This document shows positions 37,101 through 48,239 of a stretch of DNA of 64,000 nt, in pieces. Below the pieces are notes generated by a model, which worked only from the letters and a program-made list of their open reading frames with translations, was not told the origin of the DNA and did no database searches. Positions within the stretch are counted from its first letter, which is position 1; every line of letters begins with the position of its first letter. The translations under genes were made by a program, and so were the position numbers. Source of the stretch: Polytrichum commune (taxonomy: Eukaryota > Streptophyta > Polytrichopsida > Polytrichales > Polytrichaceae); assembly GCA_950295325.1 (NCBI GenBank), contig OX485803.1, forward strand, positions 67,349,554 to 67,413,553, read 5' to 3'.

Positions 37101-38118
37101 ATAGCATCGGTTGGGATTTCTAGTGTACTTCTCCCCCCTCCAGTTGGTTTAAGGGGTTTAAGGTGTATAATATTTGGGGGCATCTCGCCCTCTCATTTTG
37201 AGGTCCACATGAACCCTTATCGAAATATTATGATTTGATACCAGTGTTCATTTTCCACAACAAGGATCTGCAAAATTATAATTTGGTAATTGTAGGGGTT
37301 GAAAATTTCATTTGTGTCGATTGTAAGTGTTATCAATACCGTTCTAATGGTGTAATACTTAACTCAATATACTCAAATAGATTATGGAACCCAATCAGAA
37401 ATTGGGGTGAAAATTTCTCCCATGTTTTGATACATCATCACAAAACCCTAATAATATCCTATATGAATATACTTGAATGGATAAAAAGTTTTGAGGCATT
37501 CCTCGCTTACATGTTTTAGTTGGCATCTAGCTATTGCATGTGGAGATAAATATGCTCACATTGTAGCTATTGACATATGGACCTTCAAGACCATTTGGGG
37601 GTGGCTAGCCGGTTTGTTTTGTATCTAATGTTGATTAAATGTCTGATTCGTCTACATATTGTTTAGGTGCTCGCTTAGGAAAACCATTGATTCATTTATA
37701 TGTGCATTTTATTATCATTTACTTGCTAAGAGACTAGGAAGTAATTCTTACCAAAAATAAAATAAATTATGAATGCATTATTGCATGTTGCTCAAGGTAC
37801 TTGGACTCATAAGTTATGTTTCCAACCTACACAATCTCTAGAATTTTGGTGGTAACTTGGTCAAGTTGGTTGTAGCTTGTGTTGCTATTCAAAAGATTTT
37901 GTAATGTATTCCGAGCCTTGAATTTACACTTTGGCTCATCATGAAGGACATGGCCCTACATGACAATAAATGGCTAATGTTCAACCGTTTGTGGGATTTG
38001 TGTTAGTATATGGCACCTTGAAGATATTAACAACAAAGAGGTGAAAATCCTCCCATTGACTTATAGTGCACTATGATTGTTATTTACTCCTTGTCATGGT
38101 CCACTTTGGTTAACACAC
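34131..38118. other. Gene-free AT-rich region
   Basis: No gene is recognised. A 29-bp direct duplication (TTTTTGCTAATA..CCCACCCACATTTATTG type) lies at about 34259-34319. A trinucleotide run of ATT/ATC units lies at 35274-35328, which creates spurious His/Tyr- and Asp/Asn-rich frames. The region ends abruptly at the GC-rich Harbinger element. Confidence 0.55.
35274..35328. repeat. (ATT/ATC)n trinucleotide microsatellite
   Basis: Mixed TAT, CAT and CAT-ATT triplets in an uninterrupted phase. Confidence 0.9.
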
Positions 38119-38279
38119 TAAGAGGGGGGCCACACCCGGGGGGTACATGCCGGATATGGTGTTGTAACCGGTGGGAAGCCACTAACTGGCACCGCACAGG
38201 ATGGGCTCAAAACGGGGCGGTTGACGGGCTGTCAGAAGTTGTCCCCTCCTAGTTCCTGCCGGAAAGGGTCCCAAAGGCG

Positions 38280-40231
38280 CTCAAACAAGCACTACCTTAC
38301 CGGCGGGAAATTCCAACGTTCTGATGCCGGCCTCGGATGAAGTGAATGAAAACTTGACTTCGGGATGAAAGTCATCCTCTCCTGCACAAGCCTCACAGTG
38401 CGAGCGTGGTTTGGGGTTCGGGAAGCAGTGTGTGCAACGGGGATCGTGTGGACGAGGCGAACATCGTGGCGCTTCGGCGATTTCGATAGCGGAGAGGGTG
38501 GCCACAGGTGACGATTTTTCTGCGCACGGACCTCCACGCACGCCGCACATTGCAGCCGCATGCGGAGACGAATGGAAATATTGAAGAGTGATGCCGAGGG
38601 CGTCCAGGTAAAGGGGCGTCTGTTGCAGCGTTTGAATGTTTCCAACGTCTGCCACTATCGCGTTGTCTGTCCTTGCTGTTTGGCAATCCCGTCTCGTGTT
38701 TGTGGAGCTTTTTTTTTGGCCTTAGCGCGCACCACCCCGGAGCCGCGCTCCGACTACTGTGCGCATATTGAATACTGGGGTTTGGAGTTCGGCTGGCTGT
38801 TCCCCCGGGGACGCCAAGCATGGCCAATCAGGCGCCACAGCTGTGTCTCCTGCGTTTATGTTGCGATGTGAAACATTGGGACTGCTTCGGGCATTGTGGT
38901 GCGACTGTCTTTGTCAATTTTTGGCCGGCCGTCGGGATTGGGGTCATGTGCCGGCATATGGTCTCCGGCATAACGTCTTGTTTGTGCTCGCTGCTGTGTT
39001 GTGTGTGCTTATTTTCGCCCACGCAGTTGCGGCAATTCCTCCTGTGCAATTCATTTTCTTTCGTCGTCGGCAATGTGCGCTGGTTTAGGGCTTGGAGCTC
39101 GCAAGTTGCTACTGTCGCAGATGTTTTCAGTGGGCGTGGCAGTCCAGTGCCCTGGACTCGTTGTGGAGTTTTTCCTGGGGGTATGTGTGCACAGGGATCA
39201 GTTCATGCGGTTGCTGGTTGTCTTCCCAGCTGCCTGTCGTTTTCCAGCGGAGGGATGGCTTTCCTGCCTGACCCCAACCTTGGGTTCCATTCACGTTGAA
39301 TTGTGCGGTGTTCTGGGGCAGATTCGCGCAACCTGCACAACTATCCCGTGAGCAGCCTCTTCCCGCACACGGGGGGGGGGGGGGACGTTGGCAATCTGTG
39401 GGCTTCCTGTGCAACGGAGCTGCGGGATTCCTTTTCGCGGCTCGTCAGGTGTTTGCAGGTATGCTCACTCACATTCCCCATTTGTCATTTAATTCCGGGG
39501 GCCGCGACATAGCTGCCTTGGTGAAATTGGCCGCGTTGTTTGAGTGGATGCGGTGGTCGGTTGTCCACTTCTTCGTGGTCTGCGGCAATTCAACCAGGTT
39601 TCAATATATACTGGTTGCTTTGCGCACCAATATCCCCTTCCCTTTTGCAATTGTTTATTTTGAGTTTGGGGGCCCTCTGACGTTTTTGAGCAACGAACAC
39701 ATCCCTTGCGACAATGCTGCATGTATATATGGGAGGGTGATCTGGTCTCTTCATTCCGCTTGCTCCGTCTGTGGTCATCAGTGCAGTAGATGTTTCGCCA
39801 GTTCTCACCAATCTTTGGTTTCCCTTCTGGAGCCACTGCCACATTGTCACTCCGATTTGGATCGTCCCACTTGTGGCGGCCATTTGTTTGGCGTCTCTGT
39901 GGGATTTGAATATGTTCATAGGGCCTCGATGTTCTGTGGGTATGTGCCGCTTCCAAGGAGTGTTTTTCCATGTGCCTGCTCACTCGCCGACTGTATCTCC
40001 TGTGGTTTTGACCCTGCAGGGTTGTGAGTTCCCTCCTGCCCTGCAATCTCTGCCATTCTTGGGGGTCTTTTGGACTCAACAGGTTTGTGGCGGTGGGGCT
40101 GGGGCCGTCCAAGGGGCAGGCCTTGACCTTCGCAACAACCGCACAATCATTGTGTGCATCTTTGTGACTGTTTTTGCAGAGATATTGTGTCTCCCCTTGT
40201 CGTTGCCGTGGGGTGGTTTGGTGTTTGAACA
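38280..40231. other. Left GC-rich shoulder of the Harbinger element
   Basis: No gene is recognised. Overlapping open frames on both strands, up to about 245 codons, are a by-product of high GC content and have no domain or codon pattern. A 14-nt G run lies near 39370. The last part is presumably leader and promoter for the Myb/SANT-like gene at 40232. Confidence 0.55.
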
Positions 40232-41300
40232 ATGGAGGAAATTGTTAATCTGGGCGAGAGCTCTCAGCGTCAACCGATGAGGGGGCCCACAGCTGCAGAT
40301 TGTGAGCTGCCTTCCGAATTTTTGCAGGACGAGGTTCCGGTTTCATTTGTCGCTCCGTCTGGAAGAGGGGCTGCACGTGGCAGGGGTAGAGCGAGCTCTG
40401 CAAGGTCATCGCCTCTGTCCTCTCAATCGAATGCACCACTCCCCCACAAGGTTCGAGGGCCTAATTGGACGGAGGCGGAGATGCTTGTCCTAATAGGCCA
40501 AAAACGACTTGAATGGGATGGGCGTCACAATTGTAATCAACCGTCTCTTGCGAAATTCGTGTATGGAACCACGGCATGGAGATTGGTGTTGGCTGGTTGC
40601 ATGAGTGTGGTGGGTTTTAGGGAGAGGGATACCGATCAGATCACCAACAAGTGGGATGGTCTCATTAAGGACTACAAAAAACTTAAGGATTACATAGAAA
40701 GCATTGGCTCCGGAAATTGGTGGGGATTGTCTAGAGAGGAGAAGAAGGAGTTGTCTAGAACAAGGAAGATGTCTTTGGAATTTAGCGAGGCAATGTGCAC
40801 GGAAATGGAGGGCTTCGTTGGGAGGAGACAGATTTTTGGTCGTGCGACAGAAGTGGTCGATTCTGACAGGGTGGCGTCGTCCGTGGCCCGGCATTCTCGT
40901 GCCTCCACTCCAGCTTCGCGTGACCAAACTTTTGTGGGGGAGGGGAGTCCAATGGCGAGCACGACATCCACGTCCGACACACCACTACAAGGAAATGGGT
41001 GTATAATTGACAAAAATGTGACACTAAAATGTCCGAAGTGACAAAATCAGCTCAAAGCTATGAGTTTTTGTCAATTCGGACATTATTCAAAATTTGTGTC
41101 AATTTTCTGTCATCAGATTTATATATTTCACGTTTAACTTATTCCCTTCACCTGAGCATGTGTCTCATATTTATTAACAACAAAAGGTGTTACAAAAGGT
41201 GTTACAAAAGGTTTTTAATTATTGTAATTACTAGTATAAGTAATTAATATAATTAATGTATTTACTATAATTAATGTAATAAATAATTTAATTAATTAAT

Positions 41301-41550
41301 GTAAATACTGAAATTACCAATTTAACTAAATACTGAAATTTGCTAATTTAAGTAAATATTGAAATTTTCTAATTTAGGTAAATACTGAAATTTGCTAATT
41401 TAAGTAAATATTGAAATGTGCTAATTTAGGTAAATACTGAAATTTGCTAATTTAAGTAAATATTGAAATTTGCTAATTTAGGTAAATACTGAAATTTGCT
41501 AATTTAAGTAAATATTGAAATTTGCTATTTTCAGTAAAATACTGAAATTA
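41301..41550 (+). repeat. 26-bp minisatellite with alternating unit types
   Basis: About 9.5 tandem copies of TAAATACTGAAATTTGCTAATTTAAG occur. Two variants alternate strictly through the middle of the array (ACTG with AAG, ATTG with AGG), so the effective higher-order unit is 52 bp. The first and last copies are more diverged. Confidence 0.92.
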
Positions 41551-41780
41551 TTGTAATTAATGTAGTTAAAATAATTACAATAATTACTGTAATAATGTTT
41601 AGGAGTATTTTTGTAAATTGTTTTTAATACAAATACAATACGTACTAATTAAAAACAGTAAATACATTAATTCTATGCTTATTTTTACTTTTACTAATTA
41701 AAAAATATATATACATAAGTTTATAAGTCTTATGGCTTCTTCATACAGAACTCTTACATACTTGGCCTATATCATGTAAT

Positions 41781-41982
41781 GAGCGGTGGCTTAGTGGCTA
41801 AGGCCTTCACACTATAGCCAAGAGGTTCAATGTTCGATCCCCTTGACCCCTCACCCTTGGCTTCGCCTAGGGTAGGTAGGTGGCTTTGTCCAATAGCCTA
41901 GGTTAGGTGAGGTGGCCCTTCGCCCTTAGACCTATGTGAGTAGGCCCCCAATGCGAGGGTGAATTACTAATTTAGGATTTTT
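41781..41982 (+). mobile_element. tRNA-derived SINE inside the CACTA element
   Basis: TGGCTTAGTGG at 41787-41797 fits a pol III A box and TGTTCGATCC at 41831-41840 fits a B box, 44 nt apart. The intact 5' GAGCGGTGGC start and the 3' end in a short T-run (about 41974-41980) resemble plant Au-type SINEs. The sequence does not fold as a working tRNA downstream of the B box. A clean target duplication was not identified. Confidence 0.68.
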
Positions 41983-42594
41983 TAACTAGTATAACTTGGA
42001 CATTAAACCACATCACCATGGGTAAATGACGAGGTAAAGAGAATCCAACATGGCAAGGGGGCCGGAGTAAATGGAATCCTACGTGTATAATTGTCCCAGA
42101 TGACAAAGAAATTGACATAACTCTGTTAATTGTATGACCGAATCAAGGTGTCCTATATGACACCCAAATTAACAGAATTTTGTCACATTTTTGTCAAATA
42201 TGTCATATAAACTCTTGTAGTGCACCTACGGCGACATCGCCCGGAAACAACGTGCCCGGATCCACAGGTCGGAAGCGGAAATCCACAGGCACTGACAACC
42301 TTGTGGATTTCGTCAAGGACTTCAACCACGAGTACCTTGCACGCGTTGAGGCTCAGGACATAGACAAACGGACATGGAGGACGGATGTCCTTGCATTTAA
42401 CACAGCGAGAGAGACAAGAATTTCAAAGAAAGAGATGGTGGCTGCAAACTTGGATCAAAAATTTTATGAGCTGGAAGTTGAGAGAACAAAAAACTTGGGG
42501 AACATGACAAGCGCATTGCTAATGTTGGCGTCTTCTATGGACACCCTCACAAGGTTATGTTCTTCACACCTTCTCCTTGATGGCTATACCCTAC

Positions 42595-44034
42595 TCAAAT
42601 GTGTCTTCTTCCCGGATGACTCTCAATGTGATTGACGTTTTGAACGCGCACTAGGTAGTCCAAGATATCCTCCCTGGCCATTTGGCCCTCTAGCAACGCT
42701 CGGTCTTCGTTCACAGCGCCCATTGGCCTTGGAGGCTGGAAGACCTCCTCCTCCCCTCGTTGTGAGTCGTTGCTGTCATCCATGGGCGGGAGATTGCAGT
42801 CTATAAGAATTTGGTCTAGTGTCATGTCCTTGCTTGCGAGCAATATGTTATGTAGGACACAACAACAATGCACAACTGTAGGTAGGAAAGCAAGCTTCAA
42901 TGATGATTTAGTGCCAATCTCTTTGAATCTTGACTTCAATATGCCGAATGCCCTTTCAACACTCATCCTCGTTGAGGAATGCTTGCGGTTGAACCACACC
43001 TCCTCCATGGATAGAGGTGCTCCCATAGGACTCTTTTTGAATGGTGTGATGCACCAGCTCAAAAGTGGGTATCCGCGATCCGCAACAATGTAGGGAGGGA
43101 ATGGGAGGCCTGATGCCCAGGTTGTCGGGTCATCGTGGAAGCCACCCATTATACCCTCATCCACCTTGCGGTAGAGCTCCGAGCTCTTGAAGTGCGCACT
43201 GTCATGAAGGGATCCTGGAGGGCCGGTATTGACGGATGTGAAATAGCACTTGCTATCCACAACTCCCTGTAGCAGAATGGAGAATGACTTGTTGCGGTTC
43301 CGGTGATCTGCCGCCACTATGGTGTTTGTCGGTGATGCTATGTAGATATGAGATCCGTCAATCGCGCCAATGCAATTAGGAAACCACTGCTTAGCCTGGA
43401 AGGCTGATGCGATTCGTGCGAGCCTCCTTCCAACAGGCCATGAAATTAGATGTCCAAACTTGGTGCTTATAGCCGTACAGACTAGCCGCAATATCTCATT
43501 GACGGTGGATTTCCCTAGAGCTGCTCTATCCGCAACCAACGGTATTGGAACACCATGCATGAGCTTGAACAAAGTGACGACTAGTTTCTTCTCCACTCCG
43601 ATGGGTTGACGCCAATGTGTATGCTGGCCTTGGATGAAAGGCCGTAGGTCCTCCACAAGCCTGTCAAATGTCCTCCTCCTCATCCGCAGTATATCATAGA
43701 ACATGTCGGGCGTGTAAATGTTAAAAAGGTACTCAAACCAGCAGGTTGATCTAGGCTTGACATACCACCTAGCATTTTCAACTCCGATGTGCCAAGTGAA
43801 GAGGTCCATAATCTGCCTAGGATGCGGGGGTTCTATGTCATCCTCTTCGGGTACACGCCGGTCCAACGCAATGCATGGTGAATCATGTGCTCCATCCTCA
43901 TGTATTCTCTTTAATTTTTTCCTTTTTGCAAAATTGGCATCAGTAGTTTCTGTTGATGTAATGTACATGGCGACCATCGCCATGCATATGTCAATGCTAG
44001 CCAGAAGAATGCGAATACCGGAAGCAATTTCCAT
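42595..44034 (-). CDS. PIF/Harbinger transposase (HARBI1-like, DDE_Tnp_4)
   Basis: The transposase cuts and joins the element's ends. I start at the ATG at 44034, giving 479 residues; the open frame extends upstream but only from a GTG. Counting from a point 30 residues upstream of that ATG, the helix-turn-helix-like GKSTVNEILRLV is at 204-215, and the catalytic triad is D256 (CIGAIDGSHI), D349 (YIVADRGYPL) and E390 (TRMSVERAFGILKSRF). Subtract 30 for the ATG-based numbering. The GPPGSLHDSAHF segment before the second D is also typical. A KRKKLKR-type basic stretch near the N-terminus could be a nuclear signal. There are no stops or frameshifts, so the gene looks recently active. It converges on and slightly overlaps the Myb/SANT-like gene, the usual two-gene layout of this superfamily. 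Confidence 0.93.
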   Translation of the reverse strand: MEIASGIRILLASIDICMAMVAMYITSTETTDANFAKRKKLKRIHEDGAHDSPCIALDRRVPEEDDIEPPHPRQIMDLFTWHIGVENARWYVKPRSTCWFEYLFNIYTPDMFYDILRMRRRTFDRLVEDLRPFIQGQHTHWRQPIGVEKKLVVTLFKLMHGVPIPLVADRAALGKSTVNEILRLVCTAISTKFGHLISWPVGRRLARIASAFQAKQWFPNCIGAIDGSHIYIASPTNTIVAADHRNRNKSFSILLQGVVDSKCYFTSVNTGPPGSLHDSAHFKSSELYRKVDEGIMGGFHDDPTTWASGLPFPPYIVADRGYPLLSWCITPFKKSPMGAPLSMEEVWFNRKHSSTRMSVERAFGILKSRFKEIGTKSSLKLAFLPTVVHCCCVLHNILLASKDMTLDQILIDCNLPPMDDSNDSQRGEEEVFQPPRPMGAVNEDRALLEGQMAREDILDYLVRVQNVNHIESHPGRRHI

Positions 44035-47000
44035 TGTGGGCACTGAAGTTGGCCTTGGCGCTTGATGTAGGGGATTGGTGCCACGTCCTCCGGAAGGCAA
44101 CACTGGTGGAGGGGTGGAAAGCACACCGCCGAGGGATCAGTTTGGAGGTTTCGGAACTGGTGGTGTTCCAAATGAGGCCGGCACTTCGCGAGCTCGAGGC
44201 CGAGGAGACAGCAGGCTAGGAGATGGAGCTTCCGACTCGGAGCCGGAGTGAGAGGGCGCCTCCTCTTGTGGTCTTGGAACCTTGGACAAAGAAAGAGACG
44301 ATTTCAGAATAGGCAACAATGTTGACATGAAAAAACACTAGCATTGACATGCACAACAATTTAATTGTTGCCACAGTGTTGACTTTTTAATTTGAATTTG
44401 TATGCACTACATACTTGGAGAGGCTTGTGAATGGTGTGCCATGTGAAATGTGTGAATGCAGTACCGTATGTAAACCAATGAGGGCTATGCCCAAAGTCCA
44501 ATAGCAAGAAGGAAGATGATGGTAGTCTATGTGTGCACTCACAATGCACGCCACAATGATGCTGGAGCTGGTTAGTGTCCACATGAATGTTAACATAGGG
44601 TTGAGTGGACATGGTTAATGCATTTCCCAACACCATAGCATGTGTCCAAGCCAAAAATTAAAGATGGGGGTGGTGGTGGAAGGAGGTGCACCTGGGCATG
44701 AAGATTTCTAATTGCCAAGTCAGCTGCCGCCAACCTCACCCGTACGAGGTCAAAAGGGCTAGGCATGGGTGGAAGGGGGGGACGAAGTGGCAAACTCTCG
44801 TGGCCAATTTCTTCGTCCCGAATCATGGACAAAAGAGAGCGACCTAGATCGTGCGACTCCAATTCGGATTCGGAGTCAAAACGGAGCATGAGAGCTCGGA
44901 GATTGGTGCAATCCTCTTCTAGCTCCCACTTGCAATACATCTCCACAAGTGGTAGTAGTTGCATGCAAGTGGTGCAGATAGCATGGTGAGAGGGTGGAGG
45001 CAAGTGTGCATGACGTTGCCACACAAGCCGTCCTGCGTAACATCAAATATGAGGAGGAGGCAAGAATCCGGCCATAAGAAACGCTGTTGTGAGCCCACGA
45101 TGGCATAATCCCACAAACATTCATGCAGTTCCAACAAATTCAAACAAACAACGCACCTAGTTTGCACTGCCAAAAGACCGACTCATGCTGGAAGGAGTGG
45201 GAGTAGAAGGCGTAGCAAAAAAGCTTGTATCCTTCCCAATAATCCTCCACCCTACAAACATACATGTGGAGGTCATTGTAGTACAGACTGGAGCTTGTTC
45301 ATGCAGAAAACCAATGTGGAAGTATGCATGTAGACGCGCAGATGCACATGGATACGGAGAACAGAAACTGGTAGCTGCTGACCCCCACAGAGCCCCGTTT
45401 GGGCACCGGAGAAGCCTCCCATTCTCCGCAGACAGAAAGATGAAGAAAGCAAGCGATATTCAAGAATGCAGTTTGCCATGTACGAGAAAAAAATTTGTGG
45501 AGTTTGCTGTCTACACACGGGCGGCACAGGCTCCCACGCTATGTGTGGCCCAAGCGAAATTCAACACGAACTGCCAAGCCAAAAGAAGGATGCACAGACG
45601 GGAAGGCAATGTGGAGCAATACAGAAAATCCCAGACAAATGTTGTTCTGCTATCGGAGAGGGGACATTGAAATGCTGTGAGTGTCATTCCGCTTGGACCC
45701 GGACGATCCGCGAGGAGGTGGGGGAGGGGGTAACATGATGCAAAGGGAGCATTGCGACGACAAAAGTGGCAGTGCCGGGAGTGCGAGCACGACGCAGCTC
45801 CAGGAGAGAGAGCCCATTGAGAGTTGCCCGTGCCCACCGAACAGCCGCGACTGACACACGAAGACTGTGCGGGATAATTGAATTCAAGTGGCCAGTACCC
45901 AAGAAATGCCTGCAGAGCTCATTAGACTACACACAGCAGACACGACATCCCCATCCGTAGACAACGCATGGTGGGCACTCTCTCACGGGACACCCCAAGC
46001 TCTCCAATCACGCACACCCAGCATGCAGGGCACAAACAATACAGGATCTCAATACATGAATTGCGGGCAGAACGTGTTGGCACACTTGGAGGGGGTGACA
46101 GCATACCGCACAGCCAAAGTGAAATGCAAGGAGAAGCGACCGAAATTGAGCCCCAAATGCACACATCGGAAACAAGGAAATTCCAGACCATGATGCAATT
46201 CCAAACATTTGTATATAAATACTGAAAAGTTGATTACAGGAAGCATGCGGGTATTGCACGCCGCGGAGACGCAATTGCACTATCGGCAACAACTGGCAGA
46301 CGCTAAATGTAGCAGAACAAGAAGACAGTGGCGGGTTCGCGGGCAATGGACACAGTGTCGGAGCCATGCGGTGGCGGACAGGCGTGGGAGCGTCAATGCA
46401 GGAGGCTGCCCATCAGGCCACCTCAATTCAACCCAGTTGTGGCAATGTGGGCGGCGAATGCAGGAGCCAACGCTTGCGCCACCTCAATTCAACCCAGTTG
46501 TCGCAATGTAGGAACGTTGTCTTCAGGCACCAGGCAGAGAGGCCGAGCCGCAAACCGTCGGCAGAGCTGCGAGCATGGTCGGCACATGATGCTGGCCAGG
46601 AGCTGTCTGCAACCTGAAACTGCTCACGCTGAAACGGAGACCGACGTTGGCCATAGGGCTGGGAGAGGCATCGCAGAGGCGAAACTCCGAAGGTTTCCTG
46701 CGGGGGAGGGGTCGATGTCGATACACTACATGTCCACTCGCCTCAAGCTGACGGGGGCCGAAATCGGCATTCATCCCTGTGTCGCCCACTCCCGGATTGC
46801 GGCGGAGCCTATGCGACGTGCTGGAACCCCCCTCGAAGTCGACACCACGGAGCTGTGCCTCTCGGGGACTCTTGAAATCCGGCGCCGATGGCGGAGGCGA
46901 TGTGAAACGCCATAGTGGCTGGGTGTTCGGTCATGGACACTGACGGCTCAATGGGTGGGAGGGGCTCGACCTTGGGCCCAGGAAGGGGGAGGCGGGAAAG

Positions 47001-47700
47001 GGAGAGAAGGGGAGCATAGCTTGCGCTGCAAGTACTGGAGAGGAGAGCATACTGCGGCATTAGAGACCTCAGACAGAATGCAGACACTTGCTGCCACGCG
47101 CCTCTAATGCGATAAGATGGCGCCCTCGGCCTGGAACCGGAACCCACAAACCCTACACACATTTCTAGCCGAGTTGCAGGGATGCGTGCAAACGCATGTT
47201 CTCCGGCCCTTGCCTCCACGAAGCATGGAACCCAGGAACTCACACAAGGGCTCAGAACCAGGACGGAAGCTGGCGGACACAAAGAGAATGCCCCACAACC
47301 AGCAATCACAATGCTCGCACCCACACTCGCCCATGTACCAACCCAAACACAAAATTCCGCGACCAAAGCACTGGGTGAAAAGAAGAACCCTTAAACCCAC
47401 TCACCCGAACTGCACCTCCCGCAGTTCGCTATCAATTGCACTCACATGCGCATTCTCCATCGCACATTGCACAGACGTGGGAGCGAGGGCGGAGCTGAAA
47501 CGCCGCAGCGTGTGAGGTCAGGAACCACAGGTGAGCGTGAGGCATAAGGCTGGAGGCCATGGGAGGCGGGAAGCCACTGCCTCGTCTGCAGCGATGGATG
47601 TAGGTGGATGAATTTTCAGCACAGACGGGTGCATACCCGCCTGGTGCGGTCCTAGGTCTTGGACCCGCCTGACGCCCCGGAACAGCACCGTACCCGGACT
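44035..47700. other. Right GC-rich shoulder of the Harbinger element
   Basis: It contains no recognisable gene. Minus-strand frames at 44137-44328 and 44590-45024 are Pro/Ser- or Leu-rich and could include an untranslated leader or upstream exon of the transposase, but I see no splice evidence that decides it. Frames on both strands beyond 45180 look like chance products of GC richness. Confidence 0.5.
46385..46512 (+). repeat. Tandem duplication of about 61 bp
   Basis: GCCACCTCAATTCAACCCAG appears twice (from about 46418 and 46479), each followed by TTGT(G/C)GCAATGT. The connecting AATGCAGGAG word also occurs before the first copy, so a third, partial unit precedes them. Confidence 0.85.
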
Positions 47701-47769
47701 GCAGCTTCTGGGCGGACACCTTTACAGCGCCGTCCCGGCCTGGCACCACTGGGTGCGATCGGGCCCTAA

Positions 47770-48239
47770 GTCCAAGAGCCCATCTTGTTTAAATCGGGAT
47801 GCCTTTTGGGCCAGAAGTACAGGGATCCATGGGGTAGGTTTATGTTAGTAGAGTATGGGTCTAGAAAAAAGTGGGGTCCAAAATATCCCTTAAGGTATGT
47901 ACTTATTATGGACATTATATCTAAAACGGACTCAATCTATGAATGTAACAAACCTCTCACCGGTTTATCACTAACTTCCACACTAACACGTATCAACCCA
48001 AAACAATCATAGACCAAGTAGGTCTTGGTTAAAGCTCAACCACCCGACCATAGGAGAGAGACAAAAGGTGCTCTCTCCTCCCCCGAGCTTCTTCTTATGC
48101 CGAAGCACTACTTTTACTTTCTATCTTTACATATAGTAAAAGTATCATATTCATAGCTCTATCTTTTAGTTTTACTATGAATCTTCTATCTTTGGTTCTT
48201 CTAGAACCTTCTTCCATCTCTTATCTCAATCTCATTCTT
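47770..48239. other. Non-coding flank right of the Harbinger element
   Basis: AT-rich. No gene is recognised. It includes a CTCTCTCCTC-rich stretch near 48070 and leads directly into the palindrome array. Confidence 0.5.

Larger units (their letters stand above)
40983..42222. mobile_element. 1240-bp non-autonomous CACTA (En/Spm-type) element
   Basis: The left end starts CACTACAAGGAAATGGGTGT and the right end, reversed, starts CACTACAAGAGTTTATATGA. Both ends share a nearby TTGACAAAAATGTGACA word. The flanking 3-bp target duplication is CAC (40980-40982 and 42223-42225). Terminal CACTA and a 3-bp duplication define the superfamily. It has no coding capacity. It contains a 26-bp minisatellite and a tRNA-derived SINE, and is inserted in the Harbinger Myb-like gene, so it is younger than the Harbinger insertion. 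Confidence 0.93.
40232..42635 (+). pseudogene. Harbinger second protein (Myb/SANT-like, trihelix type), split by a CACTA element
   Basis: In PIF/Harbinger elements the second protein binds DNA through a Myb/SANT fold and helps the transposase reach the nucleus and the transposon ends. The ATG at 40232 opens a frame of about 250 codons up to the insertion at 40983. It has a Gly/Arg/Ser-rich stretch (residues about 43-66), then PNWTEAEMLVLIGQKR (78-92) and DQITNKWDGLIKDYKKLKDY (about 135-154), the first and third helices of a trihelix/SANT domain. Past the insertion, from 42226, the sequence continues TATSPGNN, RKRKSTG, then a charged helix and an ERTKN segment, ending at 42635. The two halves are in the same reading frame once the element and one 3-bp duplicate are disregarded, so the gene was intact at the time of insertion. 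Its 3' end overlaps the convergent transposase gene by about 40 bp. Confidence 0.8.
38122..47766. mobile_element. Large GC-rich PIF/Harbinger transposon
   Basis: This block is rich in G, C and CpG, with sharp borders against AT-rich DNA. The left end starts GAGGGGGGCCACACCC and the right end, reversed, starts GGGCCCGATCGCACCC. Both then run through a GCCGG word to GGTGTTGTAA or GGCGCTGTAA, at 47 and 45 nt from the edge, so the termini look like diverged inverted repeats. A TAA lies on each side (38119-38121 and 47767-47769), giving the 3-bp target duplication typical of PIF/Harbinger. The joined flanks read CACTAAGTC, close to the PIF target consensus CWCTTAGWG on the other strand. Inside are the two standard Harbinger genes, convergent. 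The 2-kb left and 3.6-kb right non-coding shoulders contain many chance open frames on both strands. Length without the nested CACTA insertion is about 8.4 kb. Confidence 0.7.

Noticed and set aside
38281-40280. Long overlapping open frames on both strands, up to about 245 codons
   Set aside because: They lie in the GC-rich shoulder of the Harbinger element, overlap each other on both strands, and show no domain, hydrophobic pattern or splice logic. GC-rich DNA has few chance stops.
44035-44124. Upstream extension of the Harbinger transposase frame
   Set aside because: The extra 30 codons begin with GTG rather than ATG and are Pro-rich; ATG 44034 is the better start unless an upstream exon is spliced on.
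45185-47515. Open frames in the right Harbinger shoulder (Arg/Cys/Pro-rich)
   Set aside because: Same reason: both strands open, composition-driven, no recognisable family.
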